Assembly (NCBI RefSeq): GCF_025766255.1
Contig: NW_026516664.1
Location: 1-64,000 of the forward strand
Direction: 5' to 3'
DNA length: 64,000 nt
Source: Zychaea mexicana
Taxonomy: Eukaryota > Mucoromycota > Mucoromycetes > Mucorales > Lichtheimiaceae
Both the position numbers and the translations under genes were made by a program. The notes below the pieces were generated by a model. That model saw only the letters and a list, made by a program, of their open reading frames with translations, had not been told where the DNA came from and made no database searches. Positions 1-14,369 of this stretch are shown one piece after another; positions within the stretch are counted from its first letter, which is position 1; each line of letters starts with the position of its first letter.

Positions 1-852
1 TCTTCAAAGACGCGATATCTTTGTTTATGCTGTTATCATGTACAATAGGAATCGGGAGACAAAAAAGTGGCGTAAGACATGTACTACACGTTTTCTGTGC
101 AACAACACAAAGCAAGTAGTTTGTTTCATGAAAGTGAGACGAATCCAGGAACAGAAACTATCCAGTGCTCTGGTTTCAAAATAGAGCATTTTCTACGGGG
201 GCAGTTGGTCTGTATCATCTACTGTGCCAAAATGAAGGAAGATTGATCCTCTACTTATGAATATAATAAAGCCATGCAGTTGTACTGAAGTTTCTTCTAT
301 GGTGTTTGGGAGCTCAAAGAGCCTATTTATACTACTCTCGGTGACTCGTATGCAGTTGTAAACACCTTTCCATATATACGGGGTTACCATATTGGTACTG
401 TTTCTCTAGTAAAAAAGATTGTATTGCTAATGCCGTTGCTTAATAAGACCTGAGATGAAGTAATACTCTACATGAAGAGACACGCTAGAAACTTGTGTTG
501 ACATTCATTGAATCTAATGATATTTTCCGCACGTCACTATTTTCCTAACATGTGCATGCGTCATCGATAAGAGTAAACAACGAGCAAGAACAACTGTCAG
601 CCGCAGCAGCAAATATGATTAAGAGCCTGTAAACAGCTAGTGTTTGACACACCCTGAAATGGCAGAATAAAGAGTTTCACGTGACGGATACTTTTTTTTC
701 ATGTATGTGATCAGCTGGATGCGCCCAAAAACAGTGCAATGCTTTTGTTTACTTGCTGTCGTCGTCGTAATAGTGTGTGTGTAAAAAAAAGAGAGAGTAA
801 CGCCCCGGTTCTCCTTTTTATTTCTTTTCCTTTTCTTCTTCTCACTCTCCGA
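1..852. other. Spacer upstream of first gene
   Basis: I see no convincing gene here. Reading frames are short and interrupted, and composition is AT-rich. The last ~100 bases become C/T-rich, which is typical of a fungal leader before the ATG at 853. An in-frame upstream ATG at 739 would add a 38-residue hydrophobic/basic leader, but it lies before the pyrimidine tract, so I prefer 853. Confidence 0.5.
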
Positions 853-2615
853 ATGCCTCTGCCCAAACTGTTTAAAAAGAAAGGCAAATTGCGTGAGCCA
901 TCCAGTTCCAGGCCAGTCTCATCAAGGCACCGTATGGATGATATTCTTTCACGAGGATTCATTATCGACTTGAAGTCCCGAGTCGAATCGCCCACCGATC
1001 TGTTAGACATGGTTGGCTATCCCCGTCTCCCAGCAAGCGCTTCGAGCCCGGATCTTGCATCGCCGCCGGACTCCTCTTCATCCCAACAACGACGACGCCA
1101 GCAACGTCCCTCCGTTGGTCCGCGGCGAGCATCATATTATTCCTTTTCACCCACTACAATGAAAAATCCTACTTCTTCAAGAAGTGCTGCTGTTCCTGCA
1201 TCTACAACATCATTGTCACAGCCATTGCCACAACCACAACCACAACCACAGCAGCAGCAGCAGCAACAAAAACAACAACAACCACAACCACAACCACAAC
1301 CACAACGGCTACCATCACCTCCATTAACCGAACATAAGCAGCAGCGGCACCAACCTAAAGTCGGCGTTACCGTCTATAATGACCAAGCAACTGCAGCTTT
1401 ATCGTCACCATCGTCACCGCCACCACTCATCATGCCGACACCACAAATGGCCGTGCCACTTACCAAGCAGATGTTATTAGAATCCAATAATCCATGGGCT
1501 GATAAGACCCTGGACGAAGATGGATTAGCAGCTGGGTATTCACGAGATGAACCATCGTCACGCGCAGACGCCGCACTTGAATCATCAGCGCTGCCACTGC
1601 CGCCACCACTACCAGCTCCACCAGCTCCTAAGCCAGGTAATTAGATGGAACATACTCTAAGATCAGCAGGTGTGAAGATAGCCAATTAAGAAAAATATAC
1701 AAAGTAGAACATCGGCATCGTCAAAGAAGCCGGTCCGAAATTAATGCACTGTATCACAAACTATGGACGTACCAGCAAGAGTATGGAGCATGGGCACAAC
1801 GGGAAAGTGAGCATCGTAAGCGTGAGGAATGGATGTACAAGAAACTACAAGAAACGCGTGCACAGTTGAAACAATTGCGATTGGCGACCTATCAACAACA
1901 ACAATCTCAACATCGTCCCATTGTTGACGAGGCTTTTTGTGATGAGCCTGAGGAAACATCCGACGTTGAAAACGAAGCAGATCGGTCACGCACCAATCAG
2001 AATCACCCTTGGCGGCAATATCGAGTGCCTGAAAATTTTTATGCTGCTGCTGATGATGAGGATCGTAGTAGCTACTATTCTGATGATGACCAAGGTAGTG
2101 ACAATGACGAGAGCTCCGGATATGTCTCCGAGGAGGAAGAGCAAAACGCGAATGAACGGGAAGAGATGTGTCAGCTTCAACGGAGGCGGTATATCCCCCA
2201 ACGTCATTATCCTCATCCAGCTGCTGCGTACTATTTCTACCCTCCTCCACATCCACAATCGGATCACGTTCGTCCTTGGTCAGCTGTTTACCATCATCAA
2301 CAGCAGCAACAACAGCAGCAGCAGCGCATGGATAATCGGATGCTGCCACCTCCATTCTATTACTATGGTTACCAACAACAACGGCCGTTGCTTAGGAGGC
2401 GCAGCCGGAAATCATCCGATACCAGCGTACGATCAGTGCCGGTACTACGCCATAGCAATAGCACGACAAGTAGCAGTAGGGGAGGAGGCACTGGAGGCAG
2501 CATTCCGCGGAACTCGCTACTATTATCCAACAACAACATACCTCCAGAATTCACGGGTGATCATTTGTATGCGTGGAATCCCAATACAAGTGCTCGTCGT
2601 ACTGCTTATTTGTAA
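853..2615 (+). CDS. Unrecognised Gln/Pro-rich protein with central coiled coil
   Basis: Two exons, 853..1636 and 1708..2615, joined by a 71-bp intron (donor GTAATT, acceptor ATAGTAG..TAG). The frame is kept by a split Glu codon, giving 563 aa. The N-terminus is basic (MPLPKLFKKKGK), followed by a short conserved-looking stretch (MDDILSRGFIIDLKSRVES, DLLDMVGYPRL). A long Pro/Gln/Ser-rich tract fills roughly residues 100-250. After the splice comes a charged, Trp/Tyr-containing helix (LYHKLWTYQQEYGAWAQRE) that looks like a coiled coil. The rest has acidic, Tyr-rich and Gln-rich low complexity and ends in a Ser-rich tail with RRRSRKSS. I recognise no domain. The composition fits a cytoskeletal or signalling scaffold, but that is only inference. 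An in-frame ATG at 739 is an alternative start. Confidence 0.7.
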
Positions 2616-2993
2616 TCGTTGTCTGTTTGTGTTTTGATAATAACATGTAATACATGTCATGTTCTTTTTTTTCCCTTGTTTTTGATGTCTTCCACCGTTG
2701 GTATACCGGTGTGCTCTGCTGTGGTGTGTCCCTGAATGATACACTAGGGGGGAGCATAAAGAAAGAAAGAGCACCAGTCCTAAAATGGAATAGAAGCTGA
2801 ACAAATCAAACGCAGACCCAGTTACATGGATGACCTGAGTTCGTTCGAACCACGCGTTTACAAAAAAAAAATGGGTTCTTATTTTAGTTTATAAGCTACA
2901 GATCGCTGAACGCCTTGTTCCCACTTTTTTTTTCCAAACTTATACCCCCCCACTCTTCTTTCTCTCCGCTATTCACTTCTTCTCTCTACCACA
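2616..2993. other. Spacer and trehalase promoter
   Basis: Between two same-strand genes. AGGGG at 2746..2750 matches the core of the yeast stress response element, which would suit a trehalase promoter, but a 5-mer is weak evidence. A C/T-rich leader runs from about 2920 to the ATG at 2994. Confidence 0.35.
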
Positions 2994-5688
<2,695 letters not shown>

Positions 5689-6017
5689 CTCTTGTGTTTC
5701 TAGAATCTGCATTAGAAAACATATACACACACACCGCCATCCCCGATAAACAAATAACAAACATATATACACATATACACACACACACACACACACAACG
5801 CACAACACACATATAACATAAACATTTCCACACCCACCTTACCCATTGGGCTCACATCATCTATAAATATACATGCCACAACATTTGCTTCTCCTTCCTT
5901 TTCTCTGTCAAAAAAACGCCGTTTTTATAGCTTCATAACATGTGCTTCACTTGACATGTGACACATCCAGAATCTGTGATTAGATGATAATCGCGATATG
6001 CAGTAGTACATCGCCTT
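5689..6017. other. Convergent 3' spacer with (AC)n
   Basis: Shared downstream region of trehalase (+) and the SMG6-like gene (-). An (AC)n run lies at about 5777..5797. No further gene is seen. Confidence 0.6.
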
Positions 6018-9000
6018 TTATCTGGGTGTCAGCTGCATAATGGCTGACACAGACATCACATCAATGTCTCTAGCGCGTGCCTTGACACTCAAATTTCTGT
6101 CGCCCGTCACCAAGCATACACGTGTGTGCGAATTGTCATCTCCTTTGGTGGCCCACCACAAACATGCTGAAAGCACCAAGTCGTCTAGATTCTTGTCTGA
6201 CTCGCCAAACACAAACTGTTCAGAGCGGATAGCAATGTCGTGCATAAAATTGTTGTGCGACGTTTGGATTCTCAGTGATGTGCCTGTTCGTTGCTTGGTT
6301 GCCAGAGTGGATTCGATGAATTTCAGTGCGTTGCCAGCAATCGATCCCAACGGAGGGGTATTACTACGAAGACCATCCAATTCCGTAATCACTAGTTTTC
6401 AAAAGCGCCTCATACTTTAGTACCGTAGAAGAGCATCAAAACACAGAATGCACGCACAATTTTTTGAAAAAGATAACTTACCAACAAGGGGAATAACGAT
6501 AGTCCATTTGCTGCTTTTAATAAGCCGTTTCACATGTTCAAAATGACCAATAAAACAATTGGTATCCAAGATGATGGTTGTCCTTCCAGGAATGACGCGC
6601 TTGCGTAAGCGGTTCAAACGTGCTTCGCGCTCCTTGACACGGGCTGGTGCACGGCGATATCCAGTACGGTTGTCTTCAGCCGTCGTTGTGGTCACCATTG
6701 CTTGTAGGAGCTCGCGTCGTTTCTTCAGCTGCGTCAACATATCGTCGTCACCATCTTCATCCACAGAGTCATTTTCATTGGAGAAAAGCACAGCATCATC
6801 CATAGCTTGCAAAGTTGTGCTCATGCCCTCTCCTTCGTCTCCAACTTCGCCTGCGCTGTCTGTTGCCGCTGGTGTGGTATCCAAACTGACTCCTTCTTCT
6901 GCCATATACACGAGAGCTTGCTTGTCTTCGACTGCTTTACTGGCGAAAACTTCCAACACAGGGTCATAATAAAGCACATGGTGCATTTGCTATAGGAAAA
7001 TTGGTTAGCAAAAGCAGCGACCACAAATAGCAAAATGCAATGGGCGCAATCCTTGTTTACCTTGACTAAAGCAAAAGCATAATCGAGAATCTTAAGTTTG
7101 CGCCGTGTCACTTGATCTTGGAGCGGAACCTGCTTGTTTTGACAATTCACGTTCATCTTCAAGAGACGGCCCGTAACGTCGTCAACCCACCCCAGACCAC
7201 GCATATGATCTTCCTCGGGCAAATCGGGCTTTTCACCCAAGACCTTGCTCATTAGTTGGGCAAATGCCATCTCGCTCATACACGCGTCGTCTTGATGCTG
7301 GTGCTCTTCTTCATCCAATAAGTGTCGATTCACTAGTTCGTACTTGGTATCCTCGGGCAACGAAAATAACAACTTGTTGAAAAATTGAAGTAAAAGAGTC
7401 CAGAATGCAGGATTAATCTTGGACTCGTCCTTTTTGCTGTCTTGCTCTGTCGCTGACGTCGTCGTCGTCGTCGTCGTCGTCGATACATTGCCAACAATCG
7501 ATTCCCAAAGACTGATTCCTTGATGCGGTCGCATGCAAACACAGTTGACCACCATCCAGTGGAGCAGCATCTCAATGTAAACCAGCCAAGATTCGTCATC
7601 TTCATTATCAGCCGATCCCCGTGTGGTGGTTGCTGATGCAAGAGACGGATCTCGGGCTTCGAACAAAAACTCCCGGTTTTTTTCAAGACTAAGTGGCGAG
7701 CGGGGAAGCAAGGGTAACGAGGGCGGTGCCGGGCGAGATAATGAAGGTTTGATATAGCGGCGGAACAGTTCGGTGGCGATCTGGCACATCAAATCAATAT
7801 CGTAGGCAAACAAGACGCTCTCCTTGAACTCATCCAGCAATCCCTGATAATCTGCCAGCGGAGGTGGTGATGATGATGATGAAGTTGTTGTAGACGACGG
7901 AGCTCCATTATCGCTTTTCGGTGGAAACAGCTGTTTTCCATAAAGAATCATCAGGCGGTTTAATTTGGATGCCGAGTATTCATAGTTGTACAGTGAAGAG
8001 AGGCATAGCACAATGGCTTCAAACCAAAACATCTGCTGGCCCGACAATGCGCCTTCTCTGAACCGTCCATTTTCGATAAAGCTGCTTTCGCTGTCTGGCC
8101 GTCCTTCTTGCTCGAGTTTCGGAGGAAACAATGCTTCAAAGAAGCGTCGTTTGATATGAGCAAACTGGTCCAATCCAATCTTGGTGAACATCATCCCGTG
8201 GAGTCGCACAAAGAGGCCAGCCACCACATCCTGAGCGGGCACTGTGTCGTCCATCTGCTGTGGCTGCTGCTGTGTCTGCTTGTTTCGCTTCATTCGCTTA
8301 GCGTTCGCCCGGGCAGCCTGAAAGGAATTCAAATACTTGTCTACCCACCGGCGGTTGCTCTCAAAAAGAACAATCATGCCTTCACGCGCATTCAAAAACC
8401 CATTACGGCGCACCATCAAACTGCGCGTGCTGAAGTAGAAGCGATGTAGATCTTGTCGCGTATTATCCTTGTGGCTCGAATCACTCATGAGCAGCGAAAG
8501 GTGGAAATACAACTTGCCGGTGGCGGGCATCAGCCAGGCACCTACTGCATACCATCGCCATGCTTCATCGAATGCTAGCTGGCGATCCTTCGAGCAACAA
8601 GCCCATCTATAGCGTGCCAAGTCACCACGGTTTGGTACACCTTTATACCACTTCAAGCGTCGTGTGCGCCGCCACTCTTGAAGATGATCTTGTGTTGATG
8701 CATCTAAGGAGTGTTGCCGATCTTCTTGTCGTGTAAAAGCTTCTGTTTCATCCATAGCATGTAGAGTAACCATGGATCGTCGGTAGAAATCGTCTGCGAG
8801 ATCCAGAAATTTGTTAAAACATTGCTTCAGCATAACAATTTCGTCAGCTTTGCTGACAGCATGATGCTTGGTATTGTAGTCGTCAGCTTCATCGTCCTCG
8901 TCGTCGCTTGGTGACAATGCTACCATGGTCATGCCCGTCTCAGATATCACCGGAATCTCGATATCGACGTCTTCATCCTTTTCCTGTTTCTCTTCCTCCT

Positions 9001-9907
9001 CTTCATCCTCACCCCCGTCAAGCTTTGTCTTGATGCGGACCTTGAGCGATTGGCGAAATTGCTCGACCAGCGAATAAATTGCACGTTTCCAGCACAAATT
9101 ATCCAGACTCTTCTTTTCTGCATACGCATAGTCGAATTGGATGATGTCCAGGTATTTGTTCGCCAAGGCAATATGTAGGTCCATTTTTTGATTCCACACA
9201 TCGCGCGCCTTTTGCAGGTCAGCTACAATCAGTTGGTGGCCAAGGCGTCGCTCCAAGTGTTTCTGTCGACGATCTGTGCTGTCTACCATTTCGTCAACGT
9301 CGTTGTTAAAGAACGCAAGCTGGTTGGCTTCTGCCCAGGTATTGGCGATTTTCGTTTCAATTTGTTGGAGATCGGCAAACATCAGTTTAATTTTTCGCTT
9401 ATGCTGGTCTACCACCTGGGGTTGTTGCTGCTGCTTTCGCTGCTGCTGCTGCTGCTGCTGTTGTTGTTGTTGTTGTTGTTGCGGCTGTTGTTGTTGCGGC
9501 TGTTGTTGTTGCTTTTGTTGCTGCTGTTGGTGATGCTTCTTTCCTTCTACTAACGGTTCAGATTTTGTGATGAACCGCTTTGGGGGCACTGACTGCTTTT
9601 TCTTGGCCAGCTTGTTCCCGTCGCCATCCCATAATCGTCGACCTGCCGCAGCTGGTGGTACCCGTCTAGTATACTCGTTTTCGTCAGTGTCGTCGTCGTC
9701 GTTGTGGTGGACGTCGCTGTTGTTGTTATAGCCGTCAACAGGCCTGTCAAATTCTTTTTTTGAGGCAATACCTTCACAACGCTGGTTAAGGTAAGATCGA
9801 CGACTTTTGTTGAATTCAATGGGGTTGTCAGAGAACGGGTCGAACAGTTTTCGTCCTTCAACCCCTAGTTGTTGTTTGCTACTATAGCGTCGGGATGGCC
9901 TGCTCAT
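6018..9907 (-). CDS. SMG6/EST1-like protein with C-terminal PIN nuclease
   Basis: Likely endonuclease of nonsense-mediated mRNA decay, of the SMG5/6-EST1 family. Three exons on the minus strand: 9907..7061, 6989..6482, 6391..6018, with introns of 71 and 90 bp, giving 1242 aa. Residues ~126-165 are a Gln tract. A 14-3-3-like helical domain (from ~175) and the EST1 region follow, with the telling stretch WYKGVPNRGDLARYRW and then FHLSLLMSD. Acidic linkers precede the PIN domain. All three family acidic residues are visible: D1091 in ILDTNCF, D1189 in LDDLVLSAC and D1216 in VTGDRNL. It should therefore be SMG6-like (active) rather than SMG5-like (PIN lacking these acids). The second splice restores IPLV-VITELDGL exactly as in the family. 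It converges on trehalase. A role at telomeres is possible for EST1 relatives but is not indicated here. Confidence 0.9.
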
Positions 9908-10390
9908 GTGCGTGTTGTCTTGTTTGAAAATTTGTTTTCTTGTAGGAAAAAACGCAAGGTTTTGCTTCTGTTGTTTTCTGTTAAAATAGCAAAAGTGTGT
10001 TTGTGTGTGTTGAAGCTAAGTGTTAAATTGCACGCAGAGATGTACTGCTAATCGTCTCGTTCGATATCGTCAGCTTGGCGAAAATCTTGGGCCGCTGTAC
10101 AGAATGACACATTTGTCGCAAAGGGTGACAATAGCGAAAAATAAATGCGTCTTTTCAAGTGGAGAAAAGACAGAAAAGAAAATGTAAAGTAGGCTTTGAA
10201 TTGAAAAGGAAAAAAATAATAAAAGAGTTAAGAATGAACTTGATGACAAGTTTGTGATAAAGAAGAATTTTTTCTTTGCTTTGCGGAGAGGGGAGTTTCG
10301 AGGTTGTTCTTTTGCTGCTTGGCTGCGGAATCCAAGGATGCATGATGGCCAAACTATAGAGTAATCCGCGCTAACCTAAGCTTGCAACAG
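9908..10390. other. Spacer upstream of SMG6-like gene
   Basis: AT-rich promoter-side region of the minus-strand gene, and possible 5' flank of the decayed plus-strand gene that follows. CTAAC at 10371 and CAG at 10388..10390 look like a branch site and acceptor feeding that gene. Confidence 0.4.
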
Positions 10391-11035
10391 TGGTGCCAAA
10401 ATCATTGATAAGCTGGACTGTCCGTTGCTAGAGCCACATCTCTTCTTGCACATGCATACCCACCACATATTCCAAGATTCAATTGCAGCAATCTTGATCA
10501 TCGCTCAGTATGCTAAAGCAATATTACATTTTGATATCGGATAGTCTCATGTTGCTCGCATTTTCCAATGTCATCTCGCCCAAAACGTATGTCACTGCTG
10601 TCCACAAGCAGCTACCAGCAATGCTATAATTACCTATCAAATCATACGCGATGATAAGATTCAAGTCTATGGCCCTAAGCAAACGGCTCCGACTTTGTAC
10701 CTGCATGAATTGCTACAGAAGGTATTTTCGTTTTGCTTTCTGACTGTTTTAATACCCAGTATCATAGTTTAGGATTCCGCCACACATCACAAGGAAAAGA
10801 CCGCCAACCTGTACCTCATGCATTATTCGTACTGCAGATGTATTCCGTAAGTTTAATGGCGTTTTCTATTATATCGACTGTTACGCTACGTCAATGCTTA
10901 TGATTTCCAGAGCACACCATTATCTTTGGTTATATCTTCCATGAAGAGGACCTATATGTACTCTTCAATACGCACATGATTTGTTTCTGTCAAATCACTG
11001 TTGTTGGTGCGCTTTGGATCGCTTTTAATTTCTAA
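10391..11035 (+). pseudogene. Decayed multi-exon gene, family unrecognised
   Basis: One frame runs from 10392 with clear protein character (LDCPLLEPHLFLHMHTHHI, then YQIIRDDKIQVYGPKQTAPT), interrupted once by TAG at 10542..10544. A splice from the AAG|GTATTT region near 10720 to ...CATAG near 10766 continues it as PPHITRKRPPTCTSCIIRT. A second intron (GTAAGT..TTCCAG, about 10849-10911) continues as HTIIFGYIFHEEDLYVLFNT. Frame retention across both junctions argues that this was a real gene, and the single stop suggests recent decay or read error. No start codon was found, so the 5' part is missing. Further coding-like debris (FKRFKRQFDNPRYQNAL, ~11105-11185) may be its end. I cannot name the family. 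Confidence 0.4.
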
Positions 11036-11302
11036 TTTACATAATAAATTTCAGGTCTTGTTGAATTAAATGAAGTTTCTCAATTGTTATAACCAATATC
11101 AGCAGAGCGTATACAAGCACATATCGGTTTCAAACGATTTAAGCGTCAATTTGATAACCCGAGGTATCAAAATGCTCTTTAGGAGGAATGTATAATCTAT
11201 TATGGGCCCCTTGAGCTACCAGTGACAGCTGCAATGTACTTGTTACCGTATAGGGAAAGCTGTCGTCTAATGTAAATAATCAAGTATGCTATATGTCTTG
11301 CT

Positions 11303-11339
<37 letters not shown>

Positions 11340-11737
11340 TACGCCTGCGCATTGACCAATAAATCGTATGGATGAGGATGGCCATACGACTACCGCATAC
11401 TACAACAGCGGACTGGGTTTATGCAGCTTGGTTGTTTTGACCAGCGCTTAAAACGAGCAAAAGTTTACGTTGTGCTACGACACGGACTGTAAGAGAAAAC
11501 GCGTCTTCTGTATACTCAAACGAGGTTGTGTAAACAATCCAAACATTAGTTAGCGGACCCGCTATGCTCCCCGTATGCTCCCAAAATGGAACATGTATAT
11601 ACGCAAATCCATTAAGAGAGAGAGAGTAGGAGGATCATTAGTTTGCTTCAGTTCAGGGGCAGGGCAAGGGTCTTTCATCCGTTATTGTTCGTAAATCAAA
11701 TCGGGGAAGTAAAACTAAATAGGAACATGCTCTCCCT
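11036..11737. other. Spacer with (TA)n
   Basis: AT-rich spacer. A (TA)n run occupies 11305..11335. No intact gene is seen; the first 150 bases may hold the tail of the decayed upstream gene. Confidence 0.45.
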
Positions 11738-11747
11738 TATATATAAA
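11738..11747 (+). promoter_or_regulatory. TATA-like element
   Basis: TATATAAATA lies 165 bp before the ATG at 11912 and is followed by a strongly T/C-rich leader. Position and context suit a TATA box, but AT-rich spacers yield such matches easily. Confidence 0.35.
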
Positions 11748-11911
11748 TATACGATAACAGGGTGCTATGCGTGCGCATATCATTTTATAGTCTTTTTCTT
11801 CTCTTCCTTCTTTTGCTTTTTTATCATTTTTGTTTTTCAAGACCTTTGACATTGCAAACATCATTATCACTAGAATCAAAAACGCACTTCAAGAGTAATA
11901 CCTCTATCAAT

Positions 11912-12544
11912 ATGCAAGCAAATGAAAAACACGAACTACCTAACCAGAAAAAACATTTGTCGCACGTAACGCCGCTACCCAAGCAGTCCATTGTATTTCG
12001 ACCGATGGATCAGGCTGAATCAGATTCGTCATTCAGTCAGTACATTGATCGTCAATTCCAACCTTACTCTGCTGTTTTGCACAAGCGGGCTTCGTTACCT
12101 CCCGAGCAAACCAAGAGTATATCGCCAGCATCCATGCAGTGCCAGCAACAGCAACATCAGCATAAGGCGATTGAAACTACAGAACAACAAGCAAAAACAA
12201 AACCAACGCCACCACTACAGTCAGCATCAAACAATACCCGAGCCTTTGATTATGATGATGAAGAGCGAGCTCGACAACAACAACAGCAGATTGCAGACCC
12301 GTGGTGGGTGCTAAAAAGTGACGAAGATGGAATTTTCTCGATTGGAATTTTGCTTTTTCTCTTTGGGTTTATCTTCCCACCGCTATGGTGGATCGGTGCA
12401 TGTTGGCCAAGACATCCGAGGGAACGCGCAGGCAAAATGGCTGAGCGATGGCAAAAGCTGAATCTGATTATGTCGCTCAGTTTTAGCGTGATATTAATCA
12501 TTGCGCTTATCATCGTTGCTGTCATATACAGTCGAATGAAATAA
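11912..12544 (+). CDS. Small membrane protein with two C-terminal helices
   Basis: A single exon encodes 210 aa. The first ~135 residues are polar and Gln-rich with no signal peptide. Residues ~141-165 form a hydrophobic segment with a distinctive aromatic/proline motif (FIFPPLWWIGACWPR), then a basic linker (HPRERAGKMAERWQKLN) and a second helix at ~185-206. The short tail SRMK ends in the cytosol if both helices span. The two-helix unit resembles uncharacterised fungal integral membrane proteins that share a PPLWWIG-type motif; I know of no assigned function. The frame is open upstream to 11762 but without an ATG, so 11912 is the start. Downstream sequence is C/T-rich. Confidence 0.75.
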   Translation: MQANEKHELPNQKKHLSHVTPLPKQSIVFRPMDQAESDSSFSQYIDRQFQPYSAVLHKRASLPPEQTKSISPASMQCQQQQHQHKAIETTEQQAKTKPTPPLQSASNNTRAFDYDDEERARQQQQQIADPWWVLKSDEDGIFSIGILLFLFGFIFPPLWWIGACWPRHPRERAGKMAERWQKLNLIMSLSFSVILIIALIIVAVIYSRMK

Positions 12545-13260
12545 CATTCGGTTCCGGGCTTTTACTGCTTTTATCTATTTCTCGTGTACTACCCCCCTTT
12601 GTTCCTCTTCATCGCCCCTTCCCTCATCCAAATTCATCCTTGTTCAGTGTATGTATTATACCACCCTTTTTTCAGTCTCTTCCATATTGCGTTGTTATTC
12701 TTTCATCACTGCTAGTTATGACATAATAAGCAATTTGTCACTGCAATCTGTAAAAGTTTTCTTTTCTTTCCGCTTATCAATATTCGAATACCAGTATTAT
12801 CCTTTAATAGAACTTGTGCCTTTAATATAGCGTCTGTCTTGTATGTTTCGTTTTTTTCTGCTATATGCAGTCGAGCCAATAATTCCACTGCGCTTATCAT
12901 TTATGCGCACGTTTTCAAGTGTTCTAACAAGTGTCTTTAAGAGCGAATAAGTTGTGCTTCTGGCAATCTGCAATAATAATCACGACGACTTTTAAACTAG
13001 GAAAGCCGTCTGTATATAACCCGTATATTTGTTCCTTCATGCACCTAATAATTCACAATGATAAATAAAAGATGATTTCAATATTTGCACATTAATAAAG
13101 TTTCTACATTCTATGTTATTTAATGGATCACGAAATATTGATGAAGATCTGTATATAGATTGATTTCTTCAATTACTGAAAGTTCACAAAGATATGTCAT
13201 ATTACAATAACAATCGCTGTGCTTCAGCTTTTTCTTTATTTTTGACATACACTGTGATGT
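12545..13260. other. AT-rich spacer
   Basis: 3' flank of the membrane-protein gene followed by AT-rich sequence with several AATAAA-like strings. I see no gene. Confidence 0.5.
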
Positions 13261-13521
13261 TTGAGCTTTGGTGAGAGAGGGCCGTGTTCCACCTGTCCGA
13301 TCGGGGTGCTGTCCTCGTCTTACACTCCTTTCGCCCTCCCCACCACTACTACTGCCACTACTACAACTTCCATTACCACTGCTGATATTTCCTCTACGTC
13401 GACCGCCTCTCCTTTCTCCATTCCCGCCCCACCTCCTTCACAATCCTTGTCATCTCAGCAGCAACAGCCACGTACTACTAGAAAGCGTAAAAGCTCAGGA
13501 TATGCACCTAGTAGTCGTTAA
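13261..13521 (+). other. Ser/Thr/Pro-rich coding-like block, possible orphan 3' exon
   Basis: An 87-codon open frame without ATG, rich in Thr, Ser, Pro and Gln, ends RTTRKRKSSGYAPSSR then stop. AATAAA follows 44 bases later. It resembles the low-complexity tail of a nuclear protein, but no upstream exon is visible and simple repeats can mimic such frames. Confidence 0.25.
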
Positions 13522-14369
13522 ATGTGTCCTTTGCTAAGATACATGACTGTAGATGCATATCCCCAATAAATACATTTCTTTTTTTAATGGGTATGATTTT
13601 ATTGTGTCTGCTCGTTGACCACTGATGGTTACACCAAAATACTAAATAGGTATTGGGGATACTACACTGAGTTCCAAAGTTCGCGAGGATTGCGAGGATT
13701 GCGAGGATTTTTTCCCGTGGTGTTTGGTAGTTAGCAAATCATAGCCGATCCACACATCTCGTTTGACTTGAATAGAAAAGAATACATTTTTTCGTTATCA
13801 TCAAGGTCTTAATTCGACGTGCCGTAGTTGAGTAACTACAGATTGGGGTTGTTGTCTCTATCGTAAAGCTCAATGTGAATGCTTATTGTGATTCCCGGGT
13901 AGTTATCAATGACATGATAAAATCGAACTTGACCTCCAATGCTCGAGTCCGCTATATGTTGGAAGTCTTCTGGTGGTACAAAAAGATAGCAGTAGGTATT
14001 GCCGGTGTTGTAGTCAGTTCCCGTGCAAGGATATTGCTTTACAGGGTTAAGAGCTTCAAGATCCCGTGATCAGAGCAATTGTCGGTTGATTGCCATCCAT
14101 AGAACAACGTAAGGCGGTAGATCAGAAACTGCTCCAGAGGGTGCCGTCCCCTAGACATACACACGTATACTCGTTTATACAGCATATTTCAAAGTGTTTC
14201 TCTTATCGTTCTCATTATTTGTCCCCTCTTTCTTCCGTTATCACTTTTATTCTCTTGCGTACCTCGTTTCCCATCACTTACAACATCGATTTCAACCTTC
14301 CGCAGTCTCTCCTTCACCCTAACGTTTTTCCCATTATACGATTTTTTCAAATGTAGTACTTGCTCGCCT
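13522..14369. other. Spacer with a 9-bp tandem repeat
   Basis: No intact gene. GCGAGGATT is repeated three times without change at 13683..13709. The end of this stretch may already belong to the LINE relic. Confidence 0.45.

Noticed and set aside
9188..9553. Plus-strand Leu/Cys-rich frame
   Set aside because: Antisense of the CAG/CAA Gln tract of the SMG6-like gene.
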